Below, piece by piece: positions 23,508 to 35,900 of a DNA stretch of 64,000 nucleotides (position 1 is its first letter; each line of letters opens with the position of its first letter). This DNA is from Antrodiella citrinella (taxonomy: Eukaryota > Basidiomycota > Agaricomycetes > Polyporales > Steccherinaceae): positions 57,764-121,763 of the forward strand of contig SGPM01000045.1 in the NCBI GenBank assembly GCA_004802725.1, written 5' to 3'. Under the pieces are notes generated by a model. The model saw only the letters and a list, made by a program, of their open reading frames with translations, had not been told where the DNA came from and searched no databases. Position numbers and translations under genes: made by a program.

Positions 23508-23795
23508 CACCATCGGTCTGTATTCCAATGCCGTTTGACTCACTAAAATTAGTATAATATAGACATCCCATCTCCGTTCATCGTTGTGCCCAGACTGCTC
23601 CTCTCTGCATTGTGCATCACGAGTCCCAGAACCACAAACATGCTTGGCACAGTCCTCAATCTGGCTACTCCATTCATCTGGAGAGCAGGCGATGACATGC
23701 GTTCATGGTTCATTCCAGAATTCTAGTCGTACAAATACACGGAGACAGTACAATTCAACAAAGGACCTCGATGTCGGATTAGGAACTCCCCTTCA

Positions 23796-25069
23796 CTACT
23801 TGGTTTCTTGGGGATGGGCAATCAACTTAATCGCACTGACTTGATTGTTTTTCAGCCGTTCAAGACCTTCAGGAATTGCCGCGAGTCCACCAGGTATGAC
23901 CTCTGTATTGTTGGGCTATAGAATGGCACATTATTTAACGTCAATTCAACATGAATAGATAGTAAGTGTATACCTTGATCTCTCCCGACTCTAGATACTT
24001 CGGGAGTGCGCCGTACATCCCGATGCCTAGTTCTTTGTTCAAGGGTATATGCACAGTGCCGAAAGTCCTGACAATGACCTTGTCCGAGGTGATCTTCGTC
24101 TCATCTACTATTGACGGCAACACAAGAACGAGAGCGCCACCGGGAGACACGAGATCGTAACCTAGGTTTTGCGTAGGTGCAGCAGCGACGGTGTCGTACA
24201 CGATTTTGATTGGTGCAGATGTGATAGCCTTGACTGCGGAGAAGATATCCTCCACGGGTAAACTTCTATCAATGGTGTGTGTCGCTCCAAGAGACTTGAC
24301 GAGGTCATAGTTGCGAGGTGAAACGGTGGCGATGATGGGCGAGAAGCCAGAGAGTTTCGCCAGCTGGATCACTGGACCACTCAACTCAGTATTGTTCGGT
24401 TTCGGACGTATACACACCACTTACCATATTGTCCGACTGAAGTAGACCCTCCGAATAGCACGAGCGGCGAGTTGGCGTACTTTCCCCGACCACCCTCTTT
24501 CCAAGGCGCAACGAGATCCGCACCACCACCATCTTCCTGCTTTCCGTATAACCCGACGAAAGCTGCACCAAGGCCGACTGGGAGAGACGCAGCCTGATCG
24601 AAGCTGATTTTCTTGGGAATCTACACAGAAGGTATTTGAGATTGGTTCAATGTGCCAGACAAGCGATCCTTCGCTTACCTTCGCTACCGTCTCCACTGGA
24701 GAGATCGTGAACTGCTTGAAGGATGCAAGGCGGTTGGTGAAATACCCCTGATGAACACTGAGTGATGATCAGACTAAGCATCCAAACAGACTGTGGAACT
24801 ACTCACACTCTATCTCCCACTGCAACGTTGGTCACACCTTCTCCAACAGCGACGACGACGCCAGCCGTGTCTGTACCCAAGATACCAGGATAGTCCGTCA
24901 CGTAACGTCCGGTGGACTGAACCTTGTGATCCACTGGGTTCAGAGCGGTGGCCTCAACGCGGACCAGGACTTCTCCGGGACCAGGTGTATCCACTGGCAC
25001 GGTGATAATACTCCATGGTCCTTGCTTGGTCAAGATTGCAAGCGCTTTCTGCGTAGAAGGGATCGACAT
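23796..25069 (-). CDS. Non-zinc MDR oxidoreductase, copy 2
   Basis: Five exons (25069-24807, 24757-24679, 24620-24425, 24371-23974, 23915-23796) give 351 residues. The N-terminal GroES-like domain has [16 protein letters not shown] without zinc ligands. The NADPH-binding segment reads GSTSVGQY, where the other copies have GSSSVGQY. The three internal exons are 79, 196 and 398 nt, identical to copies 1 and 3. A TTTATA on the plus strand at 25112-25117 is a TATA box on the coding strand, 43 nt upstream of the ATG. A dead relative lies immediately upstream. Probably an enone or quinone reductase; substrate unknown. Confidence 0.9.
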
Positions 25070-25279
25070 GTTGTTAACAGTTGACGTAGGAAGCCCAACG
25101 TTGATTTCAGCTTTATATGGTGTCGAGGATTGCGGAAGGTACGGAAAGTATGATGAGTGAGAATCCCGAAATTGCTTACAAAGCTACATCATGTCACATC
25201 TTCATGGCATCATCGTCAGGGGAAACATTGCGTAGTCCTCCAAATCAATCGTCTGTAGTCGCCAACGTTAGCTCTCATA

Positions 25280-25865
25280 ATGAAGTACCTGAAATCTTCC
25301 GAGCAATCGAGTGCCGGAGTCTGCGAGGAATACGATGATGAGTGATGTCATGAAACAGTTTCATGAAAGTGTTGAGGACTCGCATGCCTGGATTTGGATG
25401 TGGGATTTCCTGATAAGGACAGCACTTTCTATATTTGTACAAGGTTGAACTTCCACTCGCAACTTCTATATTGTACTGTCTATGACGAGTTTGCCGCCGG
25501 ATGACAGACACAGCCCGCCAGTGTGTGGTCTCTAGAGAAATCGAATCGAACGTGACACTGATGGGTTTTGACGTGATCTTCTTGACCATGAGAGGCTGCG
25601 ATCAATAGGGTGGGTAGCACCAAGAGCTTTCACGAGGTCGCAGTTGCGAGGAGAAGAGGTGGTGATTATAGGCGAGAAACCGGAGAGCTTGGCTAGCTGA
25701 TGGCTGTATGACATGGTCGGTGTGAGATTCCATTCGTAAAATGAGGAATCGAATACTACGCAAATGACTCGGAAGAGGATCCTCCGGTGATAAAGACCGG
25801 CTGTCCAGTATACTTTCCACGGCTTCCTTCCTTCCAACGCCGGAGCCGCGTCCGTTCCTAGAATG
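25280..25865 (-). pseudogene. Decayed MDR oxidoreductase copy
   Basis: Remnants of exons 3 and 4 of the neighbouring MDR genes can be read on the minus strand. The exon 3 part shows [17 protein letters not shown]; the exon 4 part shows [35 protein letters not shown] and VKKITSKPISVTFDSI. Seven codons found in living copies after DRSLS (PDDIIAA in copy 3) are missing, and frame is lost after SLETT. Exons 1, 2 and 5 cannot be found. Just upstream, 25944-25961 is identical over 18 nt to 28084-28101 upstream of copy 3, so promoter sequence was duplicated and the 5' exons then deleted. Confidence 0.8.
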
Positions 25866-25943
25866 GCGGGGAGTCAGGTTCGAATACATGCACGTTAAAG
25901 GCGCGAGAGCCTTGTCCCGCTTGAGGTTATGCATGATGCTTTG

Positions 25944-25961
25944 CAAGCTGATTAGGTAGAC
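25944..25961. repeat. 18-nt duplicated promoter segment, copy at dead MDR gene
   Basis: Identical to 28084-28101 (CAAGCTGATTAGGTAGAC). Weaker similarity continues downstream on the plus strand (GACTAC..ATCGT). It marks a shared upstream region of the MDR pseudogene and MDR copy 3. Confidence 0.75.
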
Positions 25962-26590
25962 TTCACCCGACGCCCGACAAAGATGACTACACATCGTCAA
26001 ATGAGGCCTGCTATGGTAGTCCAGTCCTAGATTCAACGCATCATACAATCCACTCCAATTCCGAAAAGGAGGACGGCATCGTATCTGTCTCAACTGCCAG
26101 TGCTAAAGACGGAGCCTGTCTAACGGGTTGTAGACACTTGTGAATCTTTCCTTTCCGTCGGAGCGACAAGTCGGTGTTTCCGGTGATCGTTGAAAAAGTA
26201 AGTCAGCGGCACAGGATGATGTCGCCTCTGCAAGCCAAGACCCTCTCCGCATTTCTACTACTTAGCCTTTCTCAGACGTGTTGGCTTAAAGGCTTCTAAG
26301 AAAGATGCTGGGTCCTCTGCCAGCACGACAAGGTCGTCGTAGCTGTGACTTAGAGCCTGATGCATGAAGGAGTATGACTACAACCTGCGGAGGGCTGATT
26401 CAGCCAGCGCTTATTGTGAATACTTCAGCGTCGGACTTCGAATTCCATGACTGTGAGATCTGACATGTACCGTGTTTCTGTAACAAGTTGTTCCTCAGAG
26501 GACCTCGGTGATATACAATTCAACATAGGATACTTGGTACGAATCGGAAGGCGAGCACAACTTAGCATCTCCTCTGGTTCCAACATCTAC

Positions 26591-27888
26591 TTACTTGGGT
26601 ACAACAATTTCTTGAGGATGAGCAATCAATTTCCGTCCGCTAACTTGATCCGTCTGCAGCCTTTTGAGACCCTCCACGATGCCGGCCAGTCCACCAGGGA
26701 CAACTTCTACCTGACTAGGCTTCGAAAGCATGAGAGTATGAGCCACCTGCGAAAAGCGTTATAGAGTGCGACGAACCTTGATCACCCCCGTTCGCAAGTA
26801 CTCGGTGAAGTTGTTATATAATTCCTTCCCAAACTCCTTGTTCACCTCCTGATGCACAGAGCCGAACGTAGGAATGACAACTTTGTCCCCAGTCAGCTTG
26901 TCTTCAGGGATTGAGCTTTTCAGACTCAGAACGAGTGTTCCGCCTGGCGACAGAAGATCGTACGAAAGAGACTGCGTGGTTGCTGAAGCAATCGCATCAT
27001 ACACGACCTTCAAGGGCTCTGTTGTGATCTTCTTGACCGCGGCAATGATGTCGTCTGGTGAAAGACTGCGATCGATCGGATGGGTAACACCGAGAGATTG
27101 GACGAGATCGTTGTGGCGAGGAGAGATGGTGGTGATTATGGGCGAGAACCCTGATAGTTTGGCAAATTGGATGACTGTACAAGACCCGTGTGAGAATTGG
27201 TCAGTAAGAACGCATGTTTGAATAACGTACCGTATTGTCCAACTGATGAAGATCCTCCAGTGATAAAGATGGGCTGGCCAGCGTATTTTCCACGGCCGCC
27301 TTCTTTCCATGGCGCAACAAGGTCCGCTCCTCCACTCGCTGACTGCTTTGCGTACAGACCGATGGCAGCGGTCGCCACACCAACGGGAAGAGAAGCGGCT
27401 TGATCAAAGGTAATATTCTCTGGGATCTACACCGAAAACATTCGTGAGTATATAGGAGCCAGGACACGTATATGGCGCACCTTCGTGGTAATGTGAGCAA
27501 GCGATATGGTGTATTGTTTGAAGGTCGCCAGTCGATTTGTGAAGGAACCTTGGTGAAGTCTGCATCACACTGAGACACGTTCAATGCATTGGCAGCCTAG
27601 GTAATTGGCTTACACTTTATCGCCAACGGCAAAATTAGAAACTCCCTCTCCGACGGCAGCGACAACGCCAGCCGCATCTGTCCCCATAATGGCAGGGTAT
27701 TCGCTCACAAAAGAGTTGTAGTATGCTGACTCGCTTTGGACCTTCCAGTCGACCGGGTTGAGCGCGGTGGCTTCAACACGAACGAGGAGTTCTCCGGGTC
27801 CCGGTTTGTCAACGTCCATCGTGATGATGCTCCAGACGCCATGGAGAGTCAAGAGGGCTAGAGCTTGCTGTGTAGCGGGGACAGACAT
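26591..27888 (-). CDS. Non-zinc MDR oxidoreductase, copy 3
   Basis: Five exons (27888-27614, 27559-27481, 27426-27231, 27174-26777, 26719-26591) give 358 residues. It starts [35 protein letters not shown] lies in the GroES-like domain, and [12 protein letters not shown] with [14 protein letters not shown] marks the NADPH fold. Internal exon sizes equal those of copies 1 and 2. It is closest to the intervening pseudogene in [16 protein letters not shown] wording. A TATATA at 27943-27948 lies about 60 nt upstream. No zinc ligands are seen. Substrate unknown; redundancy with copies 1 and 2 is likely but not shown. Confidence 0.9.
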
Positions 27889-28989
27889 GGTGAAAGGTAT
27901 ATAACGAGATAGAAGAAACGGCGAATGTACTTACCATTGCGCTATATACATTTCCGATGTTTCTCGATAGAAGCTTAGACGAATGCTTTTTCGAAGTCAT
28001 CACGCAAGAGCTCGCGCGAGGACCACCACAACGTGTGAATTGGGGTCAGATTCGTTCCTTCACTTTGGGATTATGATGGATTACAAGCTGATTAGGTAGA
28101 CCTAGCCTTCCACCTCCTGCTACACGCCGCCAGACACAGCTGACTACGTATCGTAAGGCATGCGACTAATAAGGTGACGGGGACACGGTCAAATCCCGGT
28201 GTTGAGAACTCGGAGGGGATCTGTTCTGACTCACTTCAATTGGCTATATCACCAGCACAGTACATACCCCTTCTCTCGATGCATTTTGAAATTGGGGGGG
28301 GACAATTATGCGCAGAGTCGGCTAAAGTCGAGGTCCCTGGTCTCTTAGGCTCACCATGACCAATTGGCAACAAGCCTCGGGTTGAGTTTGATTTTGGGCC
28401 GCAGGGTGAGGTAGGGCATGGGGCATGAGGGCTATCAAGCGTATATGGTTCGTGGCCGCGCTGGAATAAAATCACCAAATCGAAGGGATCCATTATACCA
28501 CTTGGTACTATGCTGTGATTCTCAAGATCAGGGTGGGCCCGGAAGTTTAGACTGCATCTTCGTGGGTGTTATGACGCGTCGGAGCCGGTAGACTGTAACA
28601 GATAACTCACCGGGTGGACAGTTTTCAGCCTGCAAAGCTCGAATGAGGTAGCAAGCTGCGGGCTAGGCTTTGCAAGCTGTTCTACGGAGATGCCCGTGTG
28701 GAAGTCGTGTTCATAGATAACATCCATGACTCCCGAGAGCTAGATAGTAGACATTGTTTGCAACATGTCGTAGTAAGAAGTATAGAGAACGACTGCCTCA
28801 GTTCAGACGCCCAATGCAAAAAAAATCGGACAAGCGCCGCTCATCATCGCATATGATGATGAACGCCCATCTCGAGCCCCACCTCTCGACACACGACTGC
28901 GACGACGTTCACTCTCCTCTCGTCTTGATCCAACCTCTTTCTGTCTTTATTGAGACGTAATACATACATTCATTGTTCTGAGCTGGTCG
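27889..28989. other. Intergenic, divergent promoters
   Basis: About 1.1 kb between MDR copy 3 and the divergent palmitoyltransferase. It contains the TATATA element at 27943-27948, the duplicated 18-mer at 28084-28101 and a G8 run near 28,295. No coding frame is supported. Confidence 0.4.
28084..28101. repeat. 18-nt duplicated promoter segment, copy at MDR 3
   Basis: Identical to 25944-25961 and located about 196 nt upstream of the MDR copy 3 start codon. It could be a retained regulatory element or simply a trace of the duplication. Confidence 0.75.
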
Positions 28990-30476
28990 ATGATCTGTGC
29001 CAAGAAGGTCTTTCGCTGCTTCAAATGGCTGGAACGACTCGGTGACCGAGTGACGGGTGCTGCTGGACCCGTCTTTGTCTCCCTCGCAATCATTCTCCTC
29101 ACCACTGGTGCTGTTTGCTTCTGTAAGTCTCTTTGCACTTTAGTACGCCCGTAATCATCCTGATTGTTATGATGTAGTCGACGTCATTCAACCCTCTCTA
29201 CCTCTCCGGTGGATAACAACACCAATATGTGTCCTCATCGCCTTCAACTTGTTCATGCATTATTATTATGTGTGCACTGTGTCACCAGGCTACTTGAATG
29301 ATCCACCAGAGACATATCCGTCGGGTTTTATGTGGGCAAAGAAGAGGAAGTCCGCGCGTAGTCGGTCATTAACGGGGGTCCGGTGGTCAGACGACGTGAC
29401 CATCACGAAGGCAGCGATGTCGAAATGCAGAAAATGTGCAGACTTACGACCCGAGGTGAGTACCGACAAATTTTTTTATCATTCTCAGGAGCTAAAGACC
29501 ATCTGCAGAGAACACATCATTGTCGAATATGCAACAAATGTGTACTGAAGTATGATCACCATTGTCCAGTACGTACGCTACATTTTCTTCATGAGTATCA
29601 CCAACTTAAATTGTCCCCAGTGCAAGTATGTCGAATTGGATGTGGAAGCTTCCGTTGATCAAAATACTTACTCACAGGGATTAATCAATGCGTCGGCCTG
29701 CACAATGAGCGTCACTTCGTGATGTTTCTGTACGTCTATCTGCATTGGGGATGGGTTCGTCTGATTGACGTATTCGCAGTCTATACCTCATGATCTCAAC
29801 TTACTGCCTCAGTATCGCGGGATGGCATCATGTACTTGCGGCTTTGGGCTGGTATGATGTCTGTCATTGTCACGGTCCAGCGTCTCAGCTCTCCTACTCA
29901 CTCATATTACGCCTTTCTAGGAACCTTGGGACCACAGATCTCCACCCATCGCTTTTCTTCTGGTATACATTCTCTCCATTGTTCTAGGCTTTGCCGTCAC
30001 CATCATGACTGCATGGCACATCTATGGTATCGCTTGCGGTGAGACATCTGTGGAGTCACAAGACAACGAGCATTATCGAAAGGTGGCGAAGAGGAGAGGC
30101 GAGGTCAGCAAATCCTCCTTATTCATCTCTGATATCTTGTCTCACGAGATACCCCAGGAATTCGTAAACTCATACGACCTAGGGTAAGTCTTGAGAGAAC
30201 AAATAGGTTATCAAGACCCTCATGATCATCGCTCCAGGAAACTCAAGAATCTAGAACTATATTTCAACGTCGGAAAAGATGGATAGTACGTCAAGACCTT
30301 CTGCCATATACTGTCTCTTCGCTGACCGCTGTGACAGCCCACTATGGACACTTCTATTCCCGTTCCGCGTCTCACCTTACACAGATGGACGATCGTGGGC
30401 ACGTCCGAAAGGTCTCGAGCGGCACAAGGGTGTCCGGAAAGGCGAAGAACTTACGGACGAAGACGAGGAAGACTAG
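28990..30476 (+). CDS. DHHC-type protein S-palmitoyltransferase
   Basis: Attaches palmitate to Cys of substrate proteins at endomembranes. Ten exons: 28990-29122, 29178-29455, 29509-29568, 29621 (one base), 29678-29729, 29780-29858, 29921-30103, 30158-30183, 30238-30285, 30338-30476; 332 residues. The Cys-rich domain reads KCRKCADLRPERTHHCRICN and then DHHC at 153-156, followed by P-W-INQCVGLHNERHF. Four hydrophobic segments surround it. A TTxE-like GETSVES and a C-terminal FVNSYDLG block are present. Trp158 is encoded only if base 29621 is a one-nucleotide exon, between a GT-AG and a GC-AG intron. Otherwise the model gives CPVRINQC. It resembles the Pfa3/Pfa4 group; the exact orthologue is not fixed. 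Confidence 0.88.
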
Positions 30477-31014
30477 CATGACCACCCATGATGTTTGGAC
30501 CTTCAGTATTTCTAGCACCAGATTATTGCTATCGTCGCTATCGCTCTGTAGCTGTTATCCCACCCACCCTTTATTATTGAGCTGCTAATAGTCCTAGCAC
30601 GACCTATGTAACTTATGGTGAGTGTCTCATCCTTCTTTATCTCTGTGATGAAATCTGCCGGGGCCATATGACTCTTCGGAGACGCACTTGTTGCTGTCTT
30701 GGGAAGTGGTTTGATTTACGTCCGGCTTACCGTGTTGCTTCAGGTGACGACGGTGATTGGTTTCTGAGCGTTTGGTCTGTCTGACGTTTCCAATATGAAC
30801 TGATTCTTAGCATCTTTGTAGATTCCGTTTATATATTGTGTCGAAACTCTTCCTACCAGAGGCATGTCATCTCAATTTGCTCTTGAACCCCGCGGGCAGC
30901 AGCAGAGACTAATGTGCGCTCTGACAAGGCAAGGATGTCATCTTACAAGTAACTCAAGTGCGCATCCTGTTCTATCCTATCATGCTACCTAATCGTACAT
31001 CATGGTAACCGATA
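30477..31014. other. Convergent 3' region
   Basis: A 538-nt gap between the palmitoyltransferase and a convergent minus-strand gene. It probably holds both 3' UTRs; no gene is seen. Confidence 0.35.
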
Positions 31015-32973
31015 CTACGTCAATGCTGCCAATAGTTGCTCCCGGTCTTGCAGCATCGCTACTAGCTGCGTGATGGTGTTATCGGACACCAATTGCTTCG
31101 CTTTCGCTAGCTGCTCGCTCTCCTCGTACTTCTTCGTCTGTTGCGCACATCGATCGTGCACGCGCCCGAGACTCGCGATCGTGAGCCGCTTGTACTTCGC
31201 GAAATCCTCCAAAGTCTTGTCATGTGCCTGCTTCATCTGCAGCAACTCCGCGTTTGCATCGCGGAGCTTCTCGAGCAGCTTCATATTGGTCGCTTCGGCC
31301 GCAGCTGCCTTCTTCGTCAAAGCTTCTCTCTCCTGCTTATGCTTCGTGGCGAGCTCCCAGTATCTCTCCTTCGTGTCCTCCAGCTGGTGTCTCGTACGCT
31401 CATCTGATTCTATGAGCTCTTGATGCTGCGCCTTCGTTGCCATCAGCTCGGCATCGAGCTTCGCGTTCCTGAGCTTCAATGCCTCCGCCTCGTTGGTCAG
31501 TGCTTCGAGCTCTGCTTGCGACACGATTGCCTGAGGCTTCTCCTTCTTTAAGTTATCTAGCCATTGCGCATGAAATTCCATGAGCGCCTGCGCCTGCTGC
31601 AGCTTGAACTCGGCATCCAGCTGTGCGGTTCTGGCCCGCATCTCAGCCGATGCATTGGCAGCTGGCTGTGCGGGAGGCTTCGCGTGCTCCTCCTTCAGTA
31701 GCACCATATAGTGCTTCATCAGCGCGATCGTCCATCCCGGTGCCGAACCGCTGGGTACTAACGGTTGCTGCAGCTGTGGCTGCGATCGCGACGGGGACTC
31801 CTGGCTGTTTTTCAAGCTGGACTTGAGAGGTTTGGGGGTCGATGCGGACGTATCTCGCCATCTCTGCTGCCACGCAGGCCCAGCAGTTTTCGATGCTGAG
31901 GGAGGGGAGGGAGGGGGGCTAGGTGGGCTACAAGGTCTGGCACTGGCGCCGGCAGGTCGAGACGCCGGCAGAGGATACCTCTGTGGTTGCGGGGCCTCCA
32001 TCTCCACGTCTATCTGGACGACACCGTTTGGCGACACGGGGTTGAAGGAATCGCCACGCCAGCGTACGTGGCGCTCTTTTGATTCAGCTGCTACCTCCTC
32101 TAGCAATTGTTTCAGGATAAGTTTCGCGGACTGTGGTGTGTTGTCGTAGTCGCGGATGATACGCACACCCTCGTCTTCAACGGCGTGCTTATATTGCTCA
32201 GAACGTGTCTCCAATTGGTCGTATCTGATCCGATGTTCCATATTGTTCTTGTCGTACTTCGTCACGACGACGAAGACGGTATGTAGGTTCTGACGTTGCA
32301 AGATCTGCTTCAACAATTCATGGTCCTTTGCCCTAAATGGGCTGTCGGGTTCATCCATCTGGTGGGTGACAATGAATCCGCTCAAGCATGCCCCGAACCT
32401 ATGTGGATCAGATGGAGCAGGAGAGAGGACATGACCAGACTCACTCTTGACTGACGTATTCGTTCATGCTTGAGAAATCCTTTGGGCTCCAAAAAGCTTC
32501 CTCTTCGCACTGGCCCTCCACCAACGTGACGATTTGTCCCTCCAGATTCTTCGTCGTTGTGGTGCAGACCAGAGAAAGATTGTCAGTCTTCACAATCCCA
32601 GGCACGTTGGGCTTGTCGAAAATCGCATTAATGAACTGTCCGCAGCGATATGTCAGTGAGCACAGGAGATCCGAGTACAACGTCAAATCCCAACGTACTG
32701 ATGTCTTCCCAGTTCCTCGTTCCCCGACGACCCTGATGTCCATGATCGATCCGCACTGGTCAACATCTTCGTCCTGACTTCACAACCAAAGCGACTCACC
32801 CAATGAAAATGCGCGGCATATGTCTCAACATCGTGAACCTTGTACGGGGGTATGTGTGGGAGGGAGAGTTTCATCGCACACGCGTTTGATAACATCGACC
32901 TATACCCACTGGCCCACTCTTCGAATTCGGACCGTGGCAGTGACTCGGACTCGGTTGGATACTTAGTGTGCAT
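31015..32973 (-). CDS. P-loop protein with long coiled coil (third, divergent copy)
   Basis: Four exons (32973-32800, 32755-32699, 32635-32445, 32398-31015) give 601 residues. After a 62-residue lead the P-loop reads IRVVGERGTGKTSF. VVTKYDKNN supplies a normal T-K-x-D G4 motif, which the two copies at 2-5 kb lack. The G3 DTPG is missing; LEGQIVTLVEGQCEEEAF stands there. A Pro/Ser-rich linker (PCSPPSPPPSPPSASK) precedes about 230 residues of heptad-rich coiled coil ending LQDREQLLAAL. It may act as a nucleotide-gated oligomer; GTPase activity is uncertain without DxxG. It is distantly related to the tandem pair. Confidence 0.8.
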
Positions 32974-35900
32974 GCTGCTGCCTGTGAGAGGGCGTTGTGG
33001 GTAGAAATCAGCACGTGAATAGCAAGATTGGGCATTTCTCTCAGTGCCTTGATTGCTGATAATCTGAACTCAATCCGTGGTAGGTCTCGCCACACTTGAC
33101 GTTACCCAATGCCCTTATAAACGCGCGCTACTCTATACATTCTCAGAGCGCTATCCTGCTGTGGCGAGCTGTGCGAGTGTGAACATATTGACTCAAGCCA
33201 ACAATAATACATATCATCCGTCCATTATTGGGCTCTTTCACTCAGAGCGATACTGCAAAGAGGATTTGAAGAAGGACGCAGTGAGTGCACGTGGCATAAG
33301 CGTCTGTCAGTAGCGAAGGCTGTACTGACGTCATTTCAGCGATTCTATTGCTTATCAATCCTCGCTGCATAACCTCTGCCATTGCGCCACAAAGCAACTG
33401 AGATCGCTATGTCCCCCCCTGATCCCTGATTGTAGTTTGTCATTTGTCAGAACTGCGCATAGCAGCGGAACCGATCGACGCCAACTGAAACTAAGTGCGG
33501 AAAGTACAATATGCGCCCACAAACAAACACATTCAAATACGCAAAGTAGCCCTTCAGGTCGCGTCATACATACGCGACCTCGTAGCGGACGTATTTTTTC
33601 TGGCATCCTCAAACTGAGATGATTCCGCAATGATTCCGCATTGAAGTTTAGCATCGACGTAGCTAACGGGAATGAAGAACACCGAGTGACCTTTCATGAT
33701 TTATCACGGTGAAAGAACATACACGAGTCTGTTCTCGAATCTGGCGACTCAGCTCGACAGCGTGTTATCATCGTGTTATCAGGCCTGTCGTCAGGATCCG
33801 AACGGATCGATTGCCAGTACTGCGTGCTAGCGGGACTCGGACGACGGACGTCACGGTATATCCACCTCCTTTCTGTCATTGCATGTTTCGGCCCCGCGAG
33901 TGTGTTTGAATGGCCAGCAGCCGTGCCGAGTCGTGACCTGTCCATGAATGAATGGCTTATATTCGACGAATTGAATGCGACAGGTAAAATGACTTCACCT
34001 GGCGTACATAGGAGTGGATGCCAGTGGACATCGTGATCGACACAATCGTGGGCTGTGCAGGGAATAAAGTTTGGACGATCGGCCTCCGTCTGCGTGCCCA
34101 TGGGGGAGTTCGCATCACCTCGGAAAACCGGGCAGTCAGCCAGAGTTGACTTGCCGCTGTAGTAGCCGCAAACGCGAACGACGTCAAACAAGCAAACGAA
34201 AATACAATCGTATAACGCCGACGTCGGTCACACACAGATATGGCAACGAAATGCGCTCGCGGTGTGATCTTACGATCCACCCAAGTACCCTCGTAGTCCC
34301 GCTGACATGGGCTTGTGATTAGGAATCCCATGCCAAGGGCTTCTGCGCAGTCGCAGTCCGATAAGAGCCTGTCACTGTGCGCATACTAAAGAGGGGTTAG
34401 GTGGATACAAAGTTTCCCGTATCTCGGGCCCGTTCCCGTCCTGCCAACTAGAAGCGTATGTGTGCTCCACGCTATGTGCGAAGATTCATACAGGTCCCTA
34501 GATGAGAAATGAGAACACATATATGCCATAGAGGCCCCACCGCCTCCAGCAAGCGTAAGCACAGAGTTAACCAGAACGGACGATTAGACATACCATAAGC
34601 TGAACGGCTCGATCAACACGAGGCTCAGGGCCTCAGGCTTTCGTTTTCACTGGCAAAATAAAGATAGAAATCCGATACTCTCCTCCGAGTCCTGACCGTC
34701 CCAGCCCGACCTGTCGTTTCTTGGTGTGAAGATCGCAGACACCTCTGAGCCTGAGGCCAGAGCATTGTCGTGCCCGTTAACGTCCTGAACGGTTTGGAGG
34801 AATTTCACGAACAACCTGGAGTCTTCGAAGACGATAGGCATGTATGTCTAAGGAACAGCCCATTCAAGAATTCATTATCGTGATTGTCCACGACAGCCTG
34901 AAAACCTGCAGATCAGTACAAGATCAAGAGAAAAAAGCGTTCGACACGCACCCAGTATCAACAACAACCACCGACGATCTTCTGCAACATCCTTCTTGAA
35001 AGTCTTCTGTTCTACACGCTCTCAGAGTCACAGACGCGGAAATCCGGCTTCTCAACCCCGTTTCCCCTATACTGAGGCTTGCAACGTGTTGAGAATTCTC
35101 AGATCATGAGACGGTTTGGAGCTCACACACATCCCCATGTGTTTTGAACCTGCCCAGACGTGGTGAACCGTGAACGCCACTTCGCCCTTGGAGGTGCACG
35201 GTGCAATCTGATATGGATTCTGAAAAAGTCCCTTCTGCTTCTGCCAAATAACAACATCGATCCCCTCGATCGCCAAAAAGCAATAATAACCCACATTGAA
35301 TATGGGTCCGTGGCACGCGCACAGCCCGTCTTCGCCTTCTCTTACACTGGCAGTGGCATTAACAAACACCCACACACACCTTGCTGAGAACAACAACAAC
35401 AACAACAACAGCCCCAGTCCGAGTCCGAGTCCGAGTCTCGTCTCAGGCTTCTCTTCTCTTCCATTCCATCGCCATCGACCCAAATTCAATGTCACCGTTA
35501 CAATCGCGCAAAACAGGGCCCGTCACTTCGCCCGCTTTGTCCGCGCGGAAGAAGCCAGAAGTCTGTTCGTCTCTATACGAGGAAGACAGGGAGGGATTAG
35601 AAGCTCCCAGGGGGGGGGTAGATGTCCTGCAGTCAAATTGCAATACGTACTATAGTAGTATACTATAGCCCAATCGACGGAGAATCGTATGAATCGGCGT
35701 TCCCCGAGTGAAGCCGCGATATCGAATGGTGTTCTGCACTACATATGAGGATGGCGTCAGCGTCGTCGAGAGGAATATTAATGGTGATCAACGTGCGAAG
35801 AATGAGGACGTGGCAAGCCGATAAACTGATCGGCGGACAAGTCGGACTCAGTGCCTCTCAACGCTAAGCGACGCCCGAGTCCCGACAGGTCCCGACGCCG

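Noticed and set aside
28160..28200. tRNA T-arm-like word GGTCAAATCCCGG
   Set aside because: No matching acceptor stem, D arm or anticodon arm could be folded around it.
33694..34331. Minus-strand frames of 124-165 codons in the gene-poor region
   Set aside because: They overlap each other in different frames, with no motif or exon chain; kept as intergenic.
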